Shown: positions 26,801-34,236 of the stretch, piece after piece
How positions within the stretch are numbered: the stretch's first letter is position 1
How the letters are laid out: every line of letters starts with the position of its first letter
Origin: Bagarius yarrelli
Lineage: Eukaryota > Chordata > Actinopteri > Siluriformes > Sisoridae
DNA length: 64,000 bases
Assembly: GCA_005784505.1 (NCBI GenBank)
Contig: VCAZ01000179.1
Location: forward strand, 404,197-468,196
Direction of reading: 5' to 3'
The notes under the pieces: generated by a model
Seen by the model: the letters and a program-made list of their open reading frames with translations, nothing else
What the model was told of the DNA's origin: nothing
Database searches by the model: none
Translations under genes and position numbers: made by a program

Positions 26801-28593
26801 AGTGTGGGAGGAAACCGGAGAACCCGGAGTAAACCTACACAAGCACAGGAAGAACATGCAAACTCCAAAATATTCTTGCTATGAGGCAACAATGCTAACC
26901 ACTAAGCCACAGTGCTGTCCCAGTTTAATTCAATCTAATCTAATTTAATCTAATCTAATCTAATCTAATCTAATCTAATCTAGTCTAGTCTAGTCTAGTC
27001 TAGTCTAGTCTAGTCTAGTCTAGTCTAGTCTAATTTAATTGATGACAAAAAATTGATAAAAGGACATAACATGGATATCAGTAATAGTATTAAACTCAAT
27101 TAGGGGTGTGGCCTAGAGTTTGTAGGCGGAGTTGTGGGATAGAACTAATTTGCTTATAATATAATGCACATTTATTTTATTTAGCGAAGTTTATGGTAGC
27201 AGGTTCCATGTGCGTGTATGCATGCAGGTAGCCGAAGTGTGGAACGAACTCATGGCCGAACTGGAGCTAGAAGGTGTGAGACCCATCTCTCCGGATGCAG
27301 AGGCTCTCAGAACCATCAGCGAGTCGAGCGACAACAAAGTCAGACAGGTCTCCGTAGTGCAGCAGAGCATCATGGACCGGAAAGAGCAGGAGGACCTTCA
27401 CCAGGAGAAACATGCGTATCAAGAGGTAAAGAATTTGTTTATCTGTTACCAGTGCAGACCTTCTAACTTCTTATTGTTGTTTGTTGACGTTTGTCATGCA
27501 GATCAGCTTAAACCACAAGCAGCAGGAGCTTACAGCCAAAGCCTGGGAGCATCACGTTGCTAAGACATCCAACTACAACATCTTAAAGGTGTGTTTCATT
27601 CAGATTCCAGACTGGGATGTAACAGTGTACTAGTCTGATGATGATTAAATTAATTATACTGTGCAGCAGTAGACGAGATCATACACACATGCATGAAATA
27701 ATATATATAAAAGATCGATGCGTTGCATAACCCAAACCCCCCCACCCACACGCACCAGTTTGGGGCATTGCAGCATTAGACCACCAGTTGGCATCTATGC
27801 TCATTTGTTTGGATTTCTTTGTTTCCATGTTAGAACCTTCCAATCTAATCTAATCTAATCTAATCTAATCTAATCTAACCCAATCTAATCTAACCCAATC
27901 TAATCTAACCTAATTCAATCTAATATTAACCATATTATCCAATCAAACCAACTCTAATTTTATCTAATTTAACTAAATTTTATTTAATCTAATTTTATCT
28001 AAACTATTCTAATCCAATTCAATTAAATCTAACCTAATATACTCTAATCTGATCTAATTCAATCTAACCGAGTCTACTGTAATCGAACCCAATCTAATTA
28101 AATCTAATTTTACTCTACTTGTTTCTACTCTACTTTACTCTAACCCAATCCAATATAACCCAATCTAATTTAATTTAATCTAATCTAAGCAATCTAACAC
28201 AATTTTATCTAATCTCATTTAATCTAAATTAATCTAATCTAATTTAATTTAATCTAATATGAAATAAACTAATCTAATCCAACCAAATATGATCAAATCC
28301 AATCTAATGTAGCTGCACACATCCACTCAGTGTTAAAAGTCTTCCTCTTTCTTTATTTCCCTGCAGGAGTCAAAGCTGCTGCAGGAAAAATCAATTGAAG
28401 CGTCCCGTCCCAAAGAGAAACCAGAAGGTTTTATTTTCCACTCCACTCAGATCACCGGCCCACAGACCACTGTAAGATCTATGTGTGTGTGTCTGTGTGT
28501 GTGTGTATGTAGGAGTGCACTCTGCAAAAGAGTCAACTAAGAAACTTATTCTGCATTCCTAATTAATTTATATTAACGAACTGTTAAAGACTG

Positions 28594-28666
<73 letters not shown>

Positions 28667-28862
28667 TGTGTCCCCGTGTGTGTCATAGACTTTTTGCGGT
28701 CGTATGATGGTGATCAACAGCACCCCTACAGAGCTGACTGGTGGACCCCTTGCAAACACAGAGCTCGCCCTAGAGAGGGTCCCTATTCAGGGCGGAGCCT
28801 TGAGAAAAGTGTCGGCTTCCAGCTCAGACCTCAAGCTTTCAAACTCCGTCAGTGTCAAATAA
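2525..28862 (+). CDS. cfap69: Cilia- and flagella-associated protein 69, 23 coding exons
   Basis: Coding exons: 2525-2647, 6163-6219, 8549-8614, 9231-9340, 9434-9510, 12962-13060, 14291-14443, 14534-14711, 17046-17169, 17257-17305, 17597-17718, 17936-18170, 20793-20963, 21596-21711, 21806-21924, 22118-22199, 22292-22484, 23551-23688, 24094-24170, 27228-27425, 27502-27588, 28367-28471, 28689-28862. They total 2853 bases, 950 residues plus stop, close to human CFAP69 (about 941). All junctions keep frame. Diagnostic matches to the remembered human protein include 'LNDPDPSGQLL' (here MNEPDPSGQLL), 'LEKEG.FLLLDL', 'CDNPKT' and the C-terminal 'GGPL..T..AL'. The family is an all-helical ARM-repeat-like protein of the sperm flagellum and olfactory cilia; loss in humans gives malformed sperm flagella. 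The N-terminal 60 or so residues are poorly conserved, so exons 1-2 are least certain. The start has an in-frame ATG and an X-box 220 bp upstream. Introns carry most repeats of the left half. Exon 15 and exon 23 acceptors follow TG repeats. Intron 3 looks U12-type. Confidence 0.95.
3020..4185. repeat. Giant (ATT)n array with embedded spacer units, cfap69 intron 1
   Basis: Opens with (TTC)n at about 3026-3073, then about 1.1 kb of ATT repeats. A spacer pair reading ATCCGTTAAGCTGTTCT and ATCCGTTTAGCTGTTCT recurs at about 3103-3160, 3285-3340 and 3860-3912, with a single copy near 3195 and diverged copies at 4102-4150. Confidence 0.9.
4826..4902. repeat. (AT)n microsatellite
   Basis: About 77 bp of pure AT dinucleotide inside cfap69 intron 1. 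Confidence 0.95.
4903..6162. other. Rest of cfap69 intron 1, nothing recognised
   Basis: Ordinary AT-rich intron sequence with short open frames only. It ends in a good polypyrimidine tract and AG at 6162. Confidence 0.5.
6425..7025. repeat. Possible interspersed repeat ('AAAAGTACT...GAGTACTGTTAC' type)
   Basis: Both ends are rich in 'AAGTACT' words in opposite orientation ('AGTAAAAGTACTGAGG' near 6488, 'TACTCGAGTACTGTTAC' near 6995), as in some fish non-autonomous DNA elements. Family assignment is uncertain. Confidence 0.35.
7083..7718. mobile_element. Non-autonomous DNA element with TTTACACTGC ends
   Basis: TTTACACTGC at 7090-7099 and its reverse complement at 7701-7710 bracket about 620 bp without coding capacity. 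Shared phrases ('GACCCAATTCC', 'GTCACCAAATC', 'CAGATATC.GATACGGGTCAGTTTTA') recur at 51560-51880, so it is a repeat family. The class is not certain. Confidence 0.5.
8815..9175. repeat. Possible interspersed repeat starting 'GCTGTGTTCACACCAAAC'
   Basis: The opening phrase resembles a common fish repeat; no clear terminal repeat or copy is seen elsewhere in the window. Lies in cfap69 intron 3. Confidence 0.3.
9740..9990. repeat. Short interspersed repeat with 'TCATGTGACATAC' core
   Basis: 'CCACCATTTTGACATTATCATGTGACATAC' type phrase, given here only in part (core TCATGTGACATAC near 9890). It recurs at about 15165-15430 and, inverted, near 24600-24650. Confidence 0.45.
10005..10150 (-). mobile_element. 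tRNA-SINE fragment
   Basis: Reverse-strand copy: 'GGGGCTTGAACCCAGAACC' carries the complement of a B box, followed by 'AACTCAGCAGCTTAACCATTTGAGCCAC'-like A-box remains. It also shows the 'CTATGAAACAGCGCCCCTGG' tail shared with 13440 and 44930. Confidence 0.6.
10222..11441 (+). mobile_element. Tc1-like transposon, decayed transposase
   Basis: Ends CAGTTGAGCTCAGAAGTTTA (10222) and, reversed, CAGTTGAAACCAGAAGTTTA (11441) are flanked by TA on both sides. This 1220-bp copy belongs to the salmonid-type Tc1 group to which Sleeping Beauty was related. Transposase remains run along the + strand: the N-terminal helix-turn-helix 'GKSKEISPDIRK..IVYLHKSGSSL' from 10569, and a frameshifted GGGSIMLWGCF-type core near 11120-11155. 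The original start codon reads ATA at 10566-10568 and several frame breaks follow, so it is dead. It lies in cfap69 intron 5. Confidence 0.88.
11640..12105. repeat. Interspersed repeat with 'CCTTGAGAGGAACCAGAC' core
   Basis: 'AAAAACTCCCTGAGATAAAA', 'GAGGAAACCTTGAGAGGAAC' and 'GGGAACCCATCCTCATCT' are familiar phrases of a moderately abundant otophysan fish repeat. A short related fragment lies near 19825-19870. Class unknown to me. Confidence 0.5.
12104..12172. repeat. (GA)n microsatellite
   Basis: GA dinucleotide tract with a few interruptions, cfap69 intron 5. Confidence 0.9.
12470..12945 (-). mobile_element. Degenerate tRNA-SINE copies, reverse strand
   Basis: A copy at 12480-12660 shows 'TTAGTGGTGCTGGTCAAACC' (reversed B-box region) after a reversed 'GGGCCC' tail. 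At least two weaker partial copies follow up to 12945 ('GGTGCTGAAAATCAATCCC', 'GGTCCTGGATATTAAACCC'). Confidence 0.55.
13110..13600 (-). mobile_element. tRNA-SINE with long tail, reverse strand
   Basis: Reads in reverse as tRNA head (13510-13595, 'GGGGCTTGAACCCAGG'), core ('GTTAAGGGTCTTGCTCAAGG'), 'AGCTATGATACAGCACCCCT' and a 3' tail near 13380-13420. An additional tail-like piece ('AAAGTTTATTTGTCATACAA') sits at 13117-13175. Lies in cfap69 intron 6. Confidence 0.6.
13601..14038. other. Intron 6 remainder, nothing recognised
   Basis: AT-rich intron sequence of cfap69; short phrases near 13940-14010 ('GATATCAGTATCGACAAGTACC') recall a fish DNA-element end that also appears near 47920, but no full element can be defined. 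Confidence 0.35.
14040..14215 (-). mobile_element. tRNA-SINE copy, reverse strand
   Basis: 'GGCATTTGGTAGAAACCCTT' (reversed tail), 'AGCTTGGTGGTGCTGGAAAT', then reversed B and A box remains up to 14210, just before cfap69 exon 7. Confidence 0.65.
14805..15000 (+). mobile_element. tRNA-SINE copy
   Basis: 'AGCGGTTAAAGTGTTGGAC' head, 'CCACTGTTGGGCCCTTGAGC' core, tail 'GGATAGGGATATCTGCCAAA'. Complete-looking but mutated in the B box (GTGAATTCA). Confidence 0.7.
15165..15430. repeat. Second copy of the 'TCATGTGACATAC' repeat
   Basis: Same 'ATTTTGATATTGTCATGTGA' word and flanking 'TACTTGAGTAGGTACTAC' opening as the copy near 9750. Confidence 0.45.
15626..15687. repeat. (TA)n microsatellite abutting a Tc1-like end
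   Basis: About 60 bp of TA dinucleotide running straight into the left end of the next element, as expected if a TA-targeting transposon landed in it. Confidence 0.9.
15688..16774 (-). mobile_element. Tc1-like transposon with reverse-strand transposase, 3' end missing
   Basis: Left end ACTGCTCAAAAAAATAAAGG is a known fish Tc1-like terminal repeat. On the minus strand (about 16500 to 15950) transposase segments are seen in order: 'RRSLQPTQVAQVVQLIQDG' helix-turn-helix, a 'GRRRATNP' hook, 'SAQTVRNRLHEG' and the first catalytic aspartate region 'LFTDESRFTL'. Frameshifts separate them, and the region that should carry the second D and the E is absent. The right terminal repeat is gone: homology stops at 16774 and continues as TA repeat to about 16798. 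Lies in cfap69 intron 8. Confidence 0.88.
16862..16965 (+). mobile_element. Internally deleted tRNA-SINE fragment
   Basis: 'GAGTGGTAGCTCTGTGGTCC' head joined to the tail 'GTAAGTCACTCTGAATGAGG...GTCTGCTAAATGCC'; the middle is missing. Confidence 0.5.
17790..17922 (+). mobile_element. tRNA-SINE copy
   Basis: 'GTGGTAGCTAGTGGTTAAAG' A-box region, 'GGGTTCAATTTCC' B-box, shortened core and tail. Lies just before cfap69 exon 12. Confidence 0.7.
18467..18563. repeat. Long hairpin, cfap69 intron 12
   Basis: Arms 18481-18510 and 18520-18549 are reverse complements at 29 of 30 positions around a 9-base loop. Pairing extends outward with a few mismatches ('TTGTCCCTTGTCC' against 'CGAAAAGGGCAATG'). Confidence 0.8.
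18570..18735 (+). mobile_element. tRNA-SINE copy
   Basis: 'GTGGTAGCACAGTGGTTAAA', 'GGGTTCGATTCCC' (perfect B-box consensus), 'CTGGGCCCCTGAGCAAG', tail 'GGATAAGGGCGTCTGCC'. Among the best preserved copies. Confidence 0.75.
18736..19679. other. Intron 12 stretch, nothing recognised
   Basis: AT-rich intron sequence without genes or clear repeats. Confidence 0.5.
19690..19765 (+). mobile_element. Internally deleted copy of the 'GGGGTCACAGGGATCTGCTGG' retroposon
   Basis: 'TTGGGGTCACGGGGATCTGC' is joined after a few bases to 'CCTTCTTGCTGTGGGGCAAC' and 'GTGCTAACCACTAAGCC'. In the full copy at 26590-26925 these parts are about 200 bp apart. Confidence 0.6.
20179..20282. repeat. Perfect 36-bp inverted repeat, cfap69 intron 12
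   Basis: Arms 20179-20214 and 20247-20282 are perfect reverse complements, separated by 32 bases. The arms are AT-rich but not simple repeats (they contain AAAGTTATA and AACAATTT). Confidence 0.9.
20283..20792. other. End of cfap69 intron 12, nothing recognised
   Basis: AT-rich sequence; ends in a CT-rich tract and AG at 20792. Confidence 0.5.
21109..21390. mobile_element. hAT-type MITE with 8-bp target duplication
   Basis: Terminal inverted repeat TAGGGCTGGACG at 21109-21120 and CGTCCAGCCCTA at 21379-21390. Flanks GTGATATT (21101-21108) and GTAATATT (21391-21398) match at 7 of 8 bases, the size typical of hAT insertions. It is 282 bp, with no coding capacity, in cfap69 intron 13. Confidence 0.85.
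22485..23284. other. cfap69 intron 17 sequence, nothing recognised
   Basis: Unique-looking intron sequence with short chance open frames on both strands; no repeat family recognised. Confidence 0.45.
23285..23482 (+). mobile_element. tRNA-SINE copy
   Basis: 'GCAGCTAGTAGCTTAGTG' head, 'GTGGGTTTAATTCCCAGC' B-box region, 'TGTTGGGACCCTTGCGCAAG' core, tail 'CTCTGGATTAGGGTAAG'. Upstream of cfap69 exon 18. Confidence 0.7.
23689..24066. repeat. (GA)n-rich intron 18 of cfap69
   Basis: Nearly the whole 405-bp intron is GA/GACA-like purine sequence; the repeat begins in the donor itself (GTGAGAGAGAGA). Open frames here (R-E-R, S-L-S) are low-complexity artefacts. Confidence 0.9.
24225..24275. repeat. 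Short (TCTAA)n tract
   Basis: Pentanucleotide repeat of the same kind as the larger arrays at 26225-28300. Confidence 0.8.
24400..24700. repeat. Inverted copy of the 'TCATGTGACATAC' repeat
   Basis: 'GTATGTCACATGACAATATT' and 'AACATGGCGG' are the reverse of the words in the copies near 9890 and 15270. Confidence 0.45.
24706..25337. mobile_element. hAT-type non-autonomous element
   Basis: TAGGGATGCAC at 24706-24716 faces GTGCATCCCTA-like ATGCATCCCTA ending at 25337. Flanking octamers CTATATAG and TTATATAT match at 6 of 8. About 632 bp with no transposase; inside is the 'CCGATAATCGCTAG...GATACCGATAAAC' region typical of this fish repeat. Confidence 0.7.
25545..25950 (+). repeat. Interspersed repeat, 'GGCCCCCTAAAGGC' type
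   Basis: 'GACCTAAGTGGCTGCTTAGG', 'AGTGGCCACCAGAGGGCC' and 'CATATTGGCGGTACTGAGG' match, in reverse order and strand, the segment at 37785-38015. A weaker relative lies near 33765-33900. Confidence 0.55.
26225..26410. repeat. Degenerate (TCTAA)n array
   Basis: AATCT/TCTAA pentamers with many substitutions, cfap69 intron 19. Confidence 0.8.
26411..26590 (+). mobile_element. tRNA-SINE copy
   Basis: 'GGTTAAGGTGTTGGACTACC', 'GGGTTCGATTCCCAGC' (perfect B box), tail 'CTCTGAATAAGGGCATCTGC'. It sits inside the pentanucleotide array. Confidence 0.75.
26591..26925 (+). mobile_element. Retroposon-like fish repeat, full copy
   Basis: Order of phrases: 'CCCGCTTATTCCCTAATTCG', 'GGATCTGCTGGAGTCTATCC', 'GTCGCTAGTCCATCACAGGG', a short CA tract, 'GTGGGAGGAAACCGGAGAAC', 'GAACATGCAAACTCC', 'AACCACTAAGCCACAGTGC'. 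The same order is seen at 42165-42505, and reversed at 48290-48600. This family is widespread in teleosts; I do not know its class with certainty. Confidence 0.75.
26928..27045. repeat. (TCTAA)n passing into (TCTAG)n
   Basis: Clean pentamers: TCTAA up to about 26980, then TCTAG to about 27031. The switch is abrupt. Confidence 0.9.
27838..28300. repeat. (TCTAA)n array, cfap69 intron 21
   Basis: About 460 bp of TCTAA pentamers, clean at the left end and progressively degenerate to the right. Confidence 0.9.
28596..28665 (+). repeat. (TG)n before the last cfap69 exon
   Basis: About 35 TG units in the 217-bp intron 22, followed by more TG up to the acceptor AG at 28688; there is almost no normal polypyrimidine tract. 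Confidence 0.95.
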
Positions 28863-28863
28863 A
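28858..28863 (+). terminator. Candidate cfap69 polyadenylation signal overlapping the stop codon
   Basis: AATAAA formed by the last Lys codon, the TAA stop (28860-28862) and the next base. An ATTAAA near 29054 could serve instead. Confidence 0.4.
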
Positions 28864-29337
28864 CTCCACACAAGCACAAGACTGCACTTTAACTCTTCTT
28901 TTGCTTACACACACGTGATGTAACAGTTCTGTGGCCTGCAGCATCTGGAGTCTGGCCTAGATCACCTCCGTGCTGGTGTTCGCTTAGATATTCCAACCCT
29001 TTATTAATCAGTCATTCGGATAGGATGTAAATGAAATCTGCTGTTTAACCAGGTGTTACATTAAATACTATTTTTCTAGAAAGTATATTAGAGACGTACA
29101 TTACAGTATAATTATATATATAATTGTATAAAGTCTGTTACAGAAATCTGACTAATTAAAGAAGGAAATGGGGAAATACAAGTGTATTCAGCTGGAATAT
29201 TTCTGAGACAATTCAAACACACAAACACACACCAACGAATCCAACTTACACTTTAGTCTGAAGTAGATTTTAATGACAATAACAGAGTTTCCACAGAGAA
29301 ATATAATCGTTTATTAGCTGCTAAACTGATCAGTTTA

Positions 29338-29400
29338 TAGACAGACAGACAGACGGATAGACAGACAGACGGATAGATAGATAGATAGACAGACAAAGAC

Positions 29401-29487
<87 letters not shown>

Positions 29488-29540
29488 CAAAGATAAATAG
29501 ATAGATAGACTGAGAGACAGACACAGACTGAGAGATGGAC

Positions 29541-29625
<85 letters not shown>

Positions 29626-29734
29626 CTGAGAGACAGACTCGACTAGATAGATAGATAGATAGACTGAGAGACAGACAAAGATAGATAGATGGATAGATAG
29701 ATAGATAGATAGACAGACAGACTGAGAGACAGAC

Positions 29735-29795
<61 letters not shown>

Positions 29796-29838
29796 GAGAC
29801 AGACTCGACTAGATAGATAGATAGACTGAGAGACAGAC

Positions 29839-29899
<61 letters not shown>

Positions 29900-29927
29900 C
29901 TGAGAGACAGACTGATACGAGACGGAC

Positions 29928-30006
<79 letters not shown>

Positions 30007-30099
30007 ACAAGATAGATAGATAGATAGACTGAGAGACAGACAGACAGAGACAGACATAGATAGATAGACTGAGAGACAGACACAGACTGAGAGACGGAC

Positions 30100-30162
<63 letters not shown>

Positions 30163-30163
30163 C

Positions 30164-30251
<88 letters not shown>

Positions 30252-30267
30252 ACAAAGATCGATAGAT

Positions 30268-30344
<77 letters not shown>
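29338..30344. repeat. 1-kb GATA/GACA satellite
   Basis: Alternating blocks of perfect GATA and shorter GACA/GACTGAGAGACAGAC modules. The composition is that of Bkm-type simple satellite. Six-frame open frames up to 226 codons of Y-L-S-I are artefacts of the 4-bp unit lacking stops. Confidence 0.95.
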
Positions 30345-30345
<1 letters not shown>

Positions 30346-30610
30346 GTAGTATGTATTTAATAGCTTTATTTCGGAATAAATAAATTGAAATTTAAACTTT
30401 CGTCTGTAACTGTTTGGTACCAAAATGACATAGTTTGACAAAGTTACAGCGCCGCACGTTGGTCAAATACAGAACTAAACATTAATTATACGTTTTAAAG
30501 CCCCAAAAATGTGGGCTAGGACTTTTAACTTGAAATCACGCGGAACTGTGCGGCTCGGTGGAGGGCGCTTTGTCTACCGAGTTTAAACACCAAATAGGGT
30601 TCAGCACTGC
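30345..30610. other. Unique spacer between satellites, somewhat GC-richer
   Basis: Contains 'GCGGCTCGGTGGAGGGCGC' and no repeat. It could hold a distal sfxn1 promoter, but nothing specific supports that. Confidence 0.3.
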
Positions 30611-30649
<39 letters not shown>

Positions 30650-30743
30650 CTTGTGTGTGTGGACTGCTGAGATTTTAACTGCTGGCTACTGAAACACTGT
30701 GAATCCCATCAGATAGGTACTCTGGGTATTTACTATTATTTTA

Positions 30744-30788
<45 letters not shown>

Positions 30789-30954
30789 AGCACACTGGCA
30801 GAGGGTCTTGATTTCAGGTGTGTGTGCGCGCGCGCGTTGTGTGTTTATGTGGCATGCCGTCATACAGCAGCACATACCAGTAAATGCACATCTGGAGTTG
30901 ACTAATGTCGCAGTAATGTTTTTCAGGGAAGGTAGAATAAGGATTAAGTTATAC

Positions 30955-30995
<41 letters not shown>

Positions 30996-31122
30996 CTGTC
31001 CATTCAGGAGCATCTTTGTAGATACAGTACAGAATGGTCCTGCGGGCCTAAACTATTTTACGCTACAGGTTATGTGGGGTTTAAACGGTAAAATATGAGC
31101 ACATATTTTCTCGTGTGTGTGT

Positions 31123-31155
<33 letters not shown>

Positions 31156-31334
31156 ACACTTTCTGTATCAGTGCAGTGTCTGTATTATTGCGTAACGTGC
31201 GCGCTGCAGGATGAATCCGGATTAAAGTCTACAGTTTTGCGCTATAATATCTGGGTTTAATGTGTAGCGGAGCTAATAGAGAAGCGCAGCACCTTTTCTA
31301 TGATCAAAGTTCATTTTGCGAGGAAACCCTGCTG

Positions 31335-31374
<40 letters not shown>

Positions 31375-31375
31375 T
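30611..31375. repeat. Cluster of five TG/CA microsatellites
   Basis: TG tracts at about 30616-30650, 30747-30785, 31113-31153 and 31338-31372, and a CA tract at 30960-30992. Two tracts border alternating GC (GCGCGCGC at 30641 and 30827), potential Z-DNA. CpG-bearing unique DNA lies between, e.g. 31190-31290. Confidence 0.9.
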
Positions 31376-31469
31376 GTCCTCTTACAGATTGCATCATGTC
31401 CTTTTCAATCATATCAGAAATCCTCAGTTCAGCAATAAGAGAATTCAGGCAATTTTTTTTGGGTTTGTT

Positions 31470-33565
31470 ACCGGAGTGAATGTTGTGTCAGTAGAGTGAA
31501 TATTGGTGCCTCAGTAGAGTAAGTATTGTGATACCAGAGTGAATATTGTGTTACTAGAGTGAATATTGTCTTAGTACAGTTTGTGGTAGTAGTGAATATT
31601 GTGTCAGTGGAGTGAATATTGTGTTAGTGGAGTGAATATTGTGTTAGTAGAGTGAATGTTGTGTTAGTAGAGTGAATGTTGTGTTAGTAGAGTGAATGTT
31701 GTGTTAGTAGAGTGAATGTTGTGTTAGAGTGAATATTGTGTTAGTAGAGTGAATGTTGTGTTAGTAGAGTGAATGTTTGTTTAGTAGAGTGAATGTTGTG
31801 TTAAGTTAGAGTGAATGTTGTGTTAGTAGAGTGTTGGTTTAATGTTGTGTTAGAGTGAGAGTGAATATTGTGTTACTAGAGTGAATATTGTCTTAGTAAA
31901 GTGAATATTGTCTTAGTAAAGTAGTGAATATTGTGTTAGTGGAGTGAATATTGTGTTAGTGGAGTGAATGATGTTGTGGTAGAGGTGAATGATGTTTGGT
32001 AGAAGTGAATGTTGTTGTTAGTAGGTGACTTTGTGGTTATGCAATATTGTGTCCGTAGAGTGAATGTTGTGTCAGTAGAGTGAATGTTGTGTGTTAGTAG
32101 AGTGAATGTTGTGTTAGTAGAGTGAATGTTGTGTTAGTAAGTGAATGTTGAATGTTGTGTCCAGTAGAGTGAATGTTGTGTTAGAGTGAATATTTTTTGT
32201 TACTAGAGTGAATGTTGTGTTAGTAGTGTGAATGGGTAATTGTGTGGTAGAGTGAATGTTGTGTTAGTAGAGTGAATGTTGTGTTAGTAGAGTGAATGTT
32301 GTGTTTAGTAGTGTGAATGTTGTGTTAGAGTGAATATTTGTGTTACTAGAGTGAATGTTTGTGTTAGTAGTGTGAATGTTGTGTTAGTAGTGTGTGTTAG
32401 TATGTTGTGTTATAGTAGAGTGAATGTTGTGTTAGTTAGTAGAGTGAATGTTTGTGTGATAGTGTGTTAGAGTGAGTATAGTGATGTTGTGTTAGTCATG
32501 TTGTTTAGTGGTGTTAGTGAGTGTGTTTAATGTAGAGTGTTTGTGTTAGTTAGAGTGAATGTGAATGTTGTGTTAGTAGAGTAAATTTTGTGTGTTTAGT
32601 GTGTTGTGGTAGTAGAGTGTGTGTGTTTATAGAGTGAATGAGTGTTGTGTTAGTAATGTTTGTGTTAAATAGAGTGAATGTTGTGTTAGTAGTGTGAATG
32701 TTGTTTTAGTAGCGTGAATGTTGTGTTAGTGTGTGTGTGAGTGTTAGAGTGTAATGTGTTAGTAGTGTGAATGTTTGTGTTTTGTAGTTAGTGAATGTTG
32801 TGTTAGTAAGTGAATGTGTTGTTAGTAGAATGAAATGTTGTGTTAGAGTGAAATGTTGTGTTAGTAGAGGTGAATGTTGTGTTAGTAGAGTGAATGTGTG
32901 TTAGTAGAGTGAATGTTGTTTAAGTGTTAGTAGTAGTGAATGTTGTGTTAGTAGTGTGAATGTGTGTTTAGTAGAGTGATGTTGTGTTAGTAGTGTTGTG
33001 TTAGAGTGAATGTTGTGTGTAGTAGTGTGAATGTTGTGTTAGTAGAGTGAATGTTTGTGTTAGTAGTGTGAATGTTGTGTAGTAGTGTGTTGTGTGTTAT
33101 GTAGTGAATGTTGTGTTAGTACGTGTGTGTTAGTTAAGAGTAGTGTGAATGTTGTGTGAGTTAAGTAGTGTTCGTGAATGTTGTGTTGGTAGAGTGAATG
33201 TGTGTTGTAGTAGAGTGAATGTTGTGTGGTAGTGGAGTGAATGTTGTGTTAGTAGAGTGAATGTGTGTAGTAGAATGTTGTGTTAGTGTGAATTTGTTAG
33301 TTAGAAGTGTGTGTGTTAGTGTTAGAGTGAATGTTGTGTTAGAGTTGAATGTTGTGTGCAGTGAGAGCGTGATGTGTGTGTAGTTGTGAATGTTGTGGGC
33401 GTAGTGAGTGTGAATGTGTGTTAGTGAGTGAAGTTGTGAATGTTGTGTTAGTAGAGTGAATGTTGTGTTAGAGTGAGTTGTTAGAGTGAATGTTGTGTTA
33501 GTAGAGTGTGAAGGTTGTGTAGTAGAGTGAATGAAGTTGTGTTAGTAGAGTGAATGTTGTGTGAG
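31470..33565. repeat. 20-bp minisatellite, about 2.1 kb
   Basis: Unit GTGTTAGTAGAGTGAATGTT. Exact at 20-bp period in 31630-31730, elsewhere broken by numerous 1-4 base insertions and deletions. No coding content. Confidence 0.95.
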
Positions 33566-34160
33566 GTGAATGCGGCCCTTCCTAGAGATTCTGGTAATAT
33601 AGCTTATAGCTTCGTTATCTAATTATCTATTAATACAACATAAAAAATGGCCAAAACACATAGAATAGAACATATTGTTTAAGATCCTCTTCAGGTTACA
33701 TCAGTTAATGCTCGAGCAAGCACGAGGAAGAATTAAGCACATCCATCCAGTGTAATGTGAGAGGGGGCCCTCTAGAGGGGATGAAGTTATATTGCTTCAT
33801 GTTATTTTTAATTGTTCAATGATGATCTGCTGTTGGCGCCCTATCAAACTACGGGGCCTCAGGTGATTGTCTGTTGCTTTGCAGGGCCTGCCTTATTGCT
33901 ACGCCTCTGACGTTATTGCTAACACTTTTCTGGGGGTGTCTGGCCCTCTATGGGTGGCTGTCGCTGACCTCTAGTTGATCGGCTGTTGTGTGTTTTGCCT
34001 TGTATTTAAATTGTCCTCTGTCAGTCAGTCATGTAATCAGTTCGGTTTGGCATCTGACATTATTATGCGTCATTACTGATTAGTTGAATCGGGTATTCCG
34101 TCATTGAGAGGCTGTAGGATACCATCTATCAGATACGGGGGGAGTGGGGCAGATCAAGGG
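33566..34160. other. Spacer between satellites; weak interspersed-repeat similarity only
   Basis: 33765-33900 has 'GGGGGCCCTCTAGAGGGG' and 'ACGGGGCCTCAGGTGATTG', distantly like the 25545 repeat. The rest is unrecognised. Confidence 0.4.
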
Positions 34161-34164
34161 AATG

Positions 34165-34236
34165 GTAGATTTAGATTTAAGGTGTTGGACTGCTGACTGA
34201 AAGATTGTGGGTTCAGTTCCCAGCAACACCAAGCGG
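34165..34236 (+). mobile_element. Truncated tRNA-SINE fused to the TTCTA array
   Basis: 'AAGGTGTTGGACTGCTGACT' and 'GTGGGTTCAGTTCCCAGC' are present; the unit breaks at 'CCAAGCGGCAAC' and becomes TATTCTATTC at once. Confidence 0.7.

Noticed and set aside
29338..30344. CRISPR-like regular repeat pattern
   Set aside because: No unique spacers; simple tetranucleotide satellite in a vertebrate genome.
29330..30441. Long open frames (up to 226 codons) of Y-L-S-I repeats
   Set aside because: They are translations of the GATA/GACA satellite; a 4-bp unit without stops stays open by chance.
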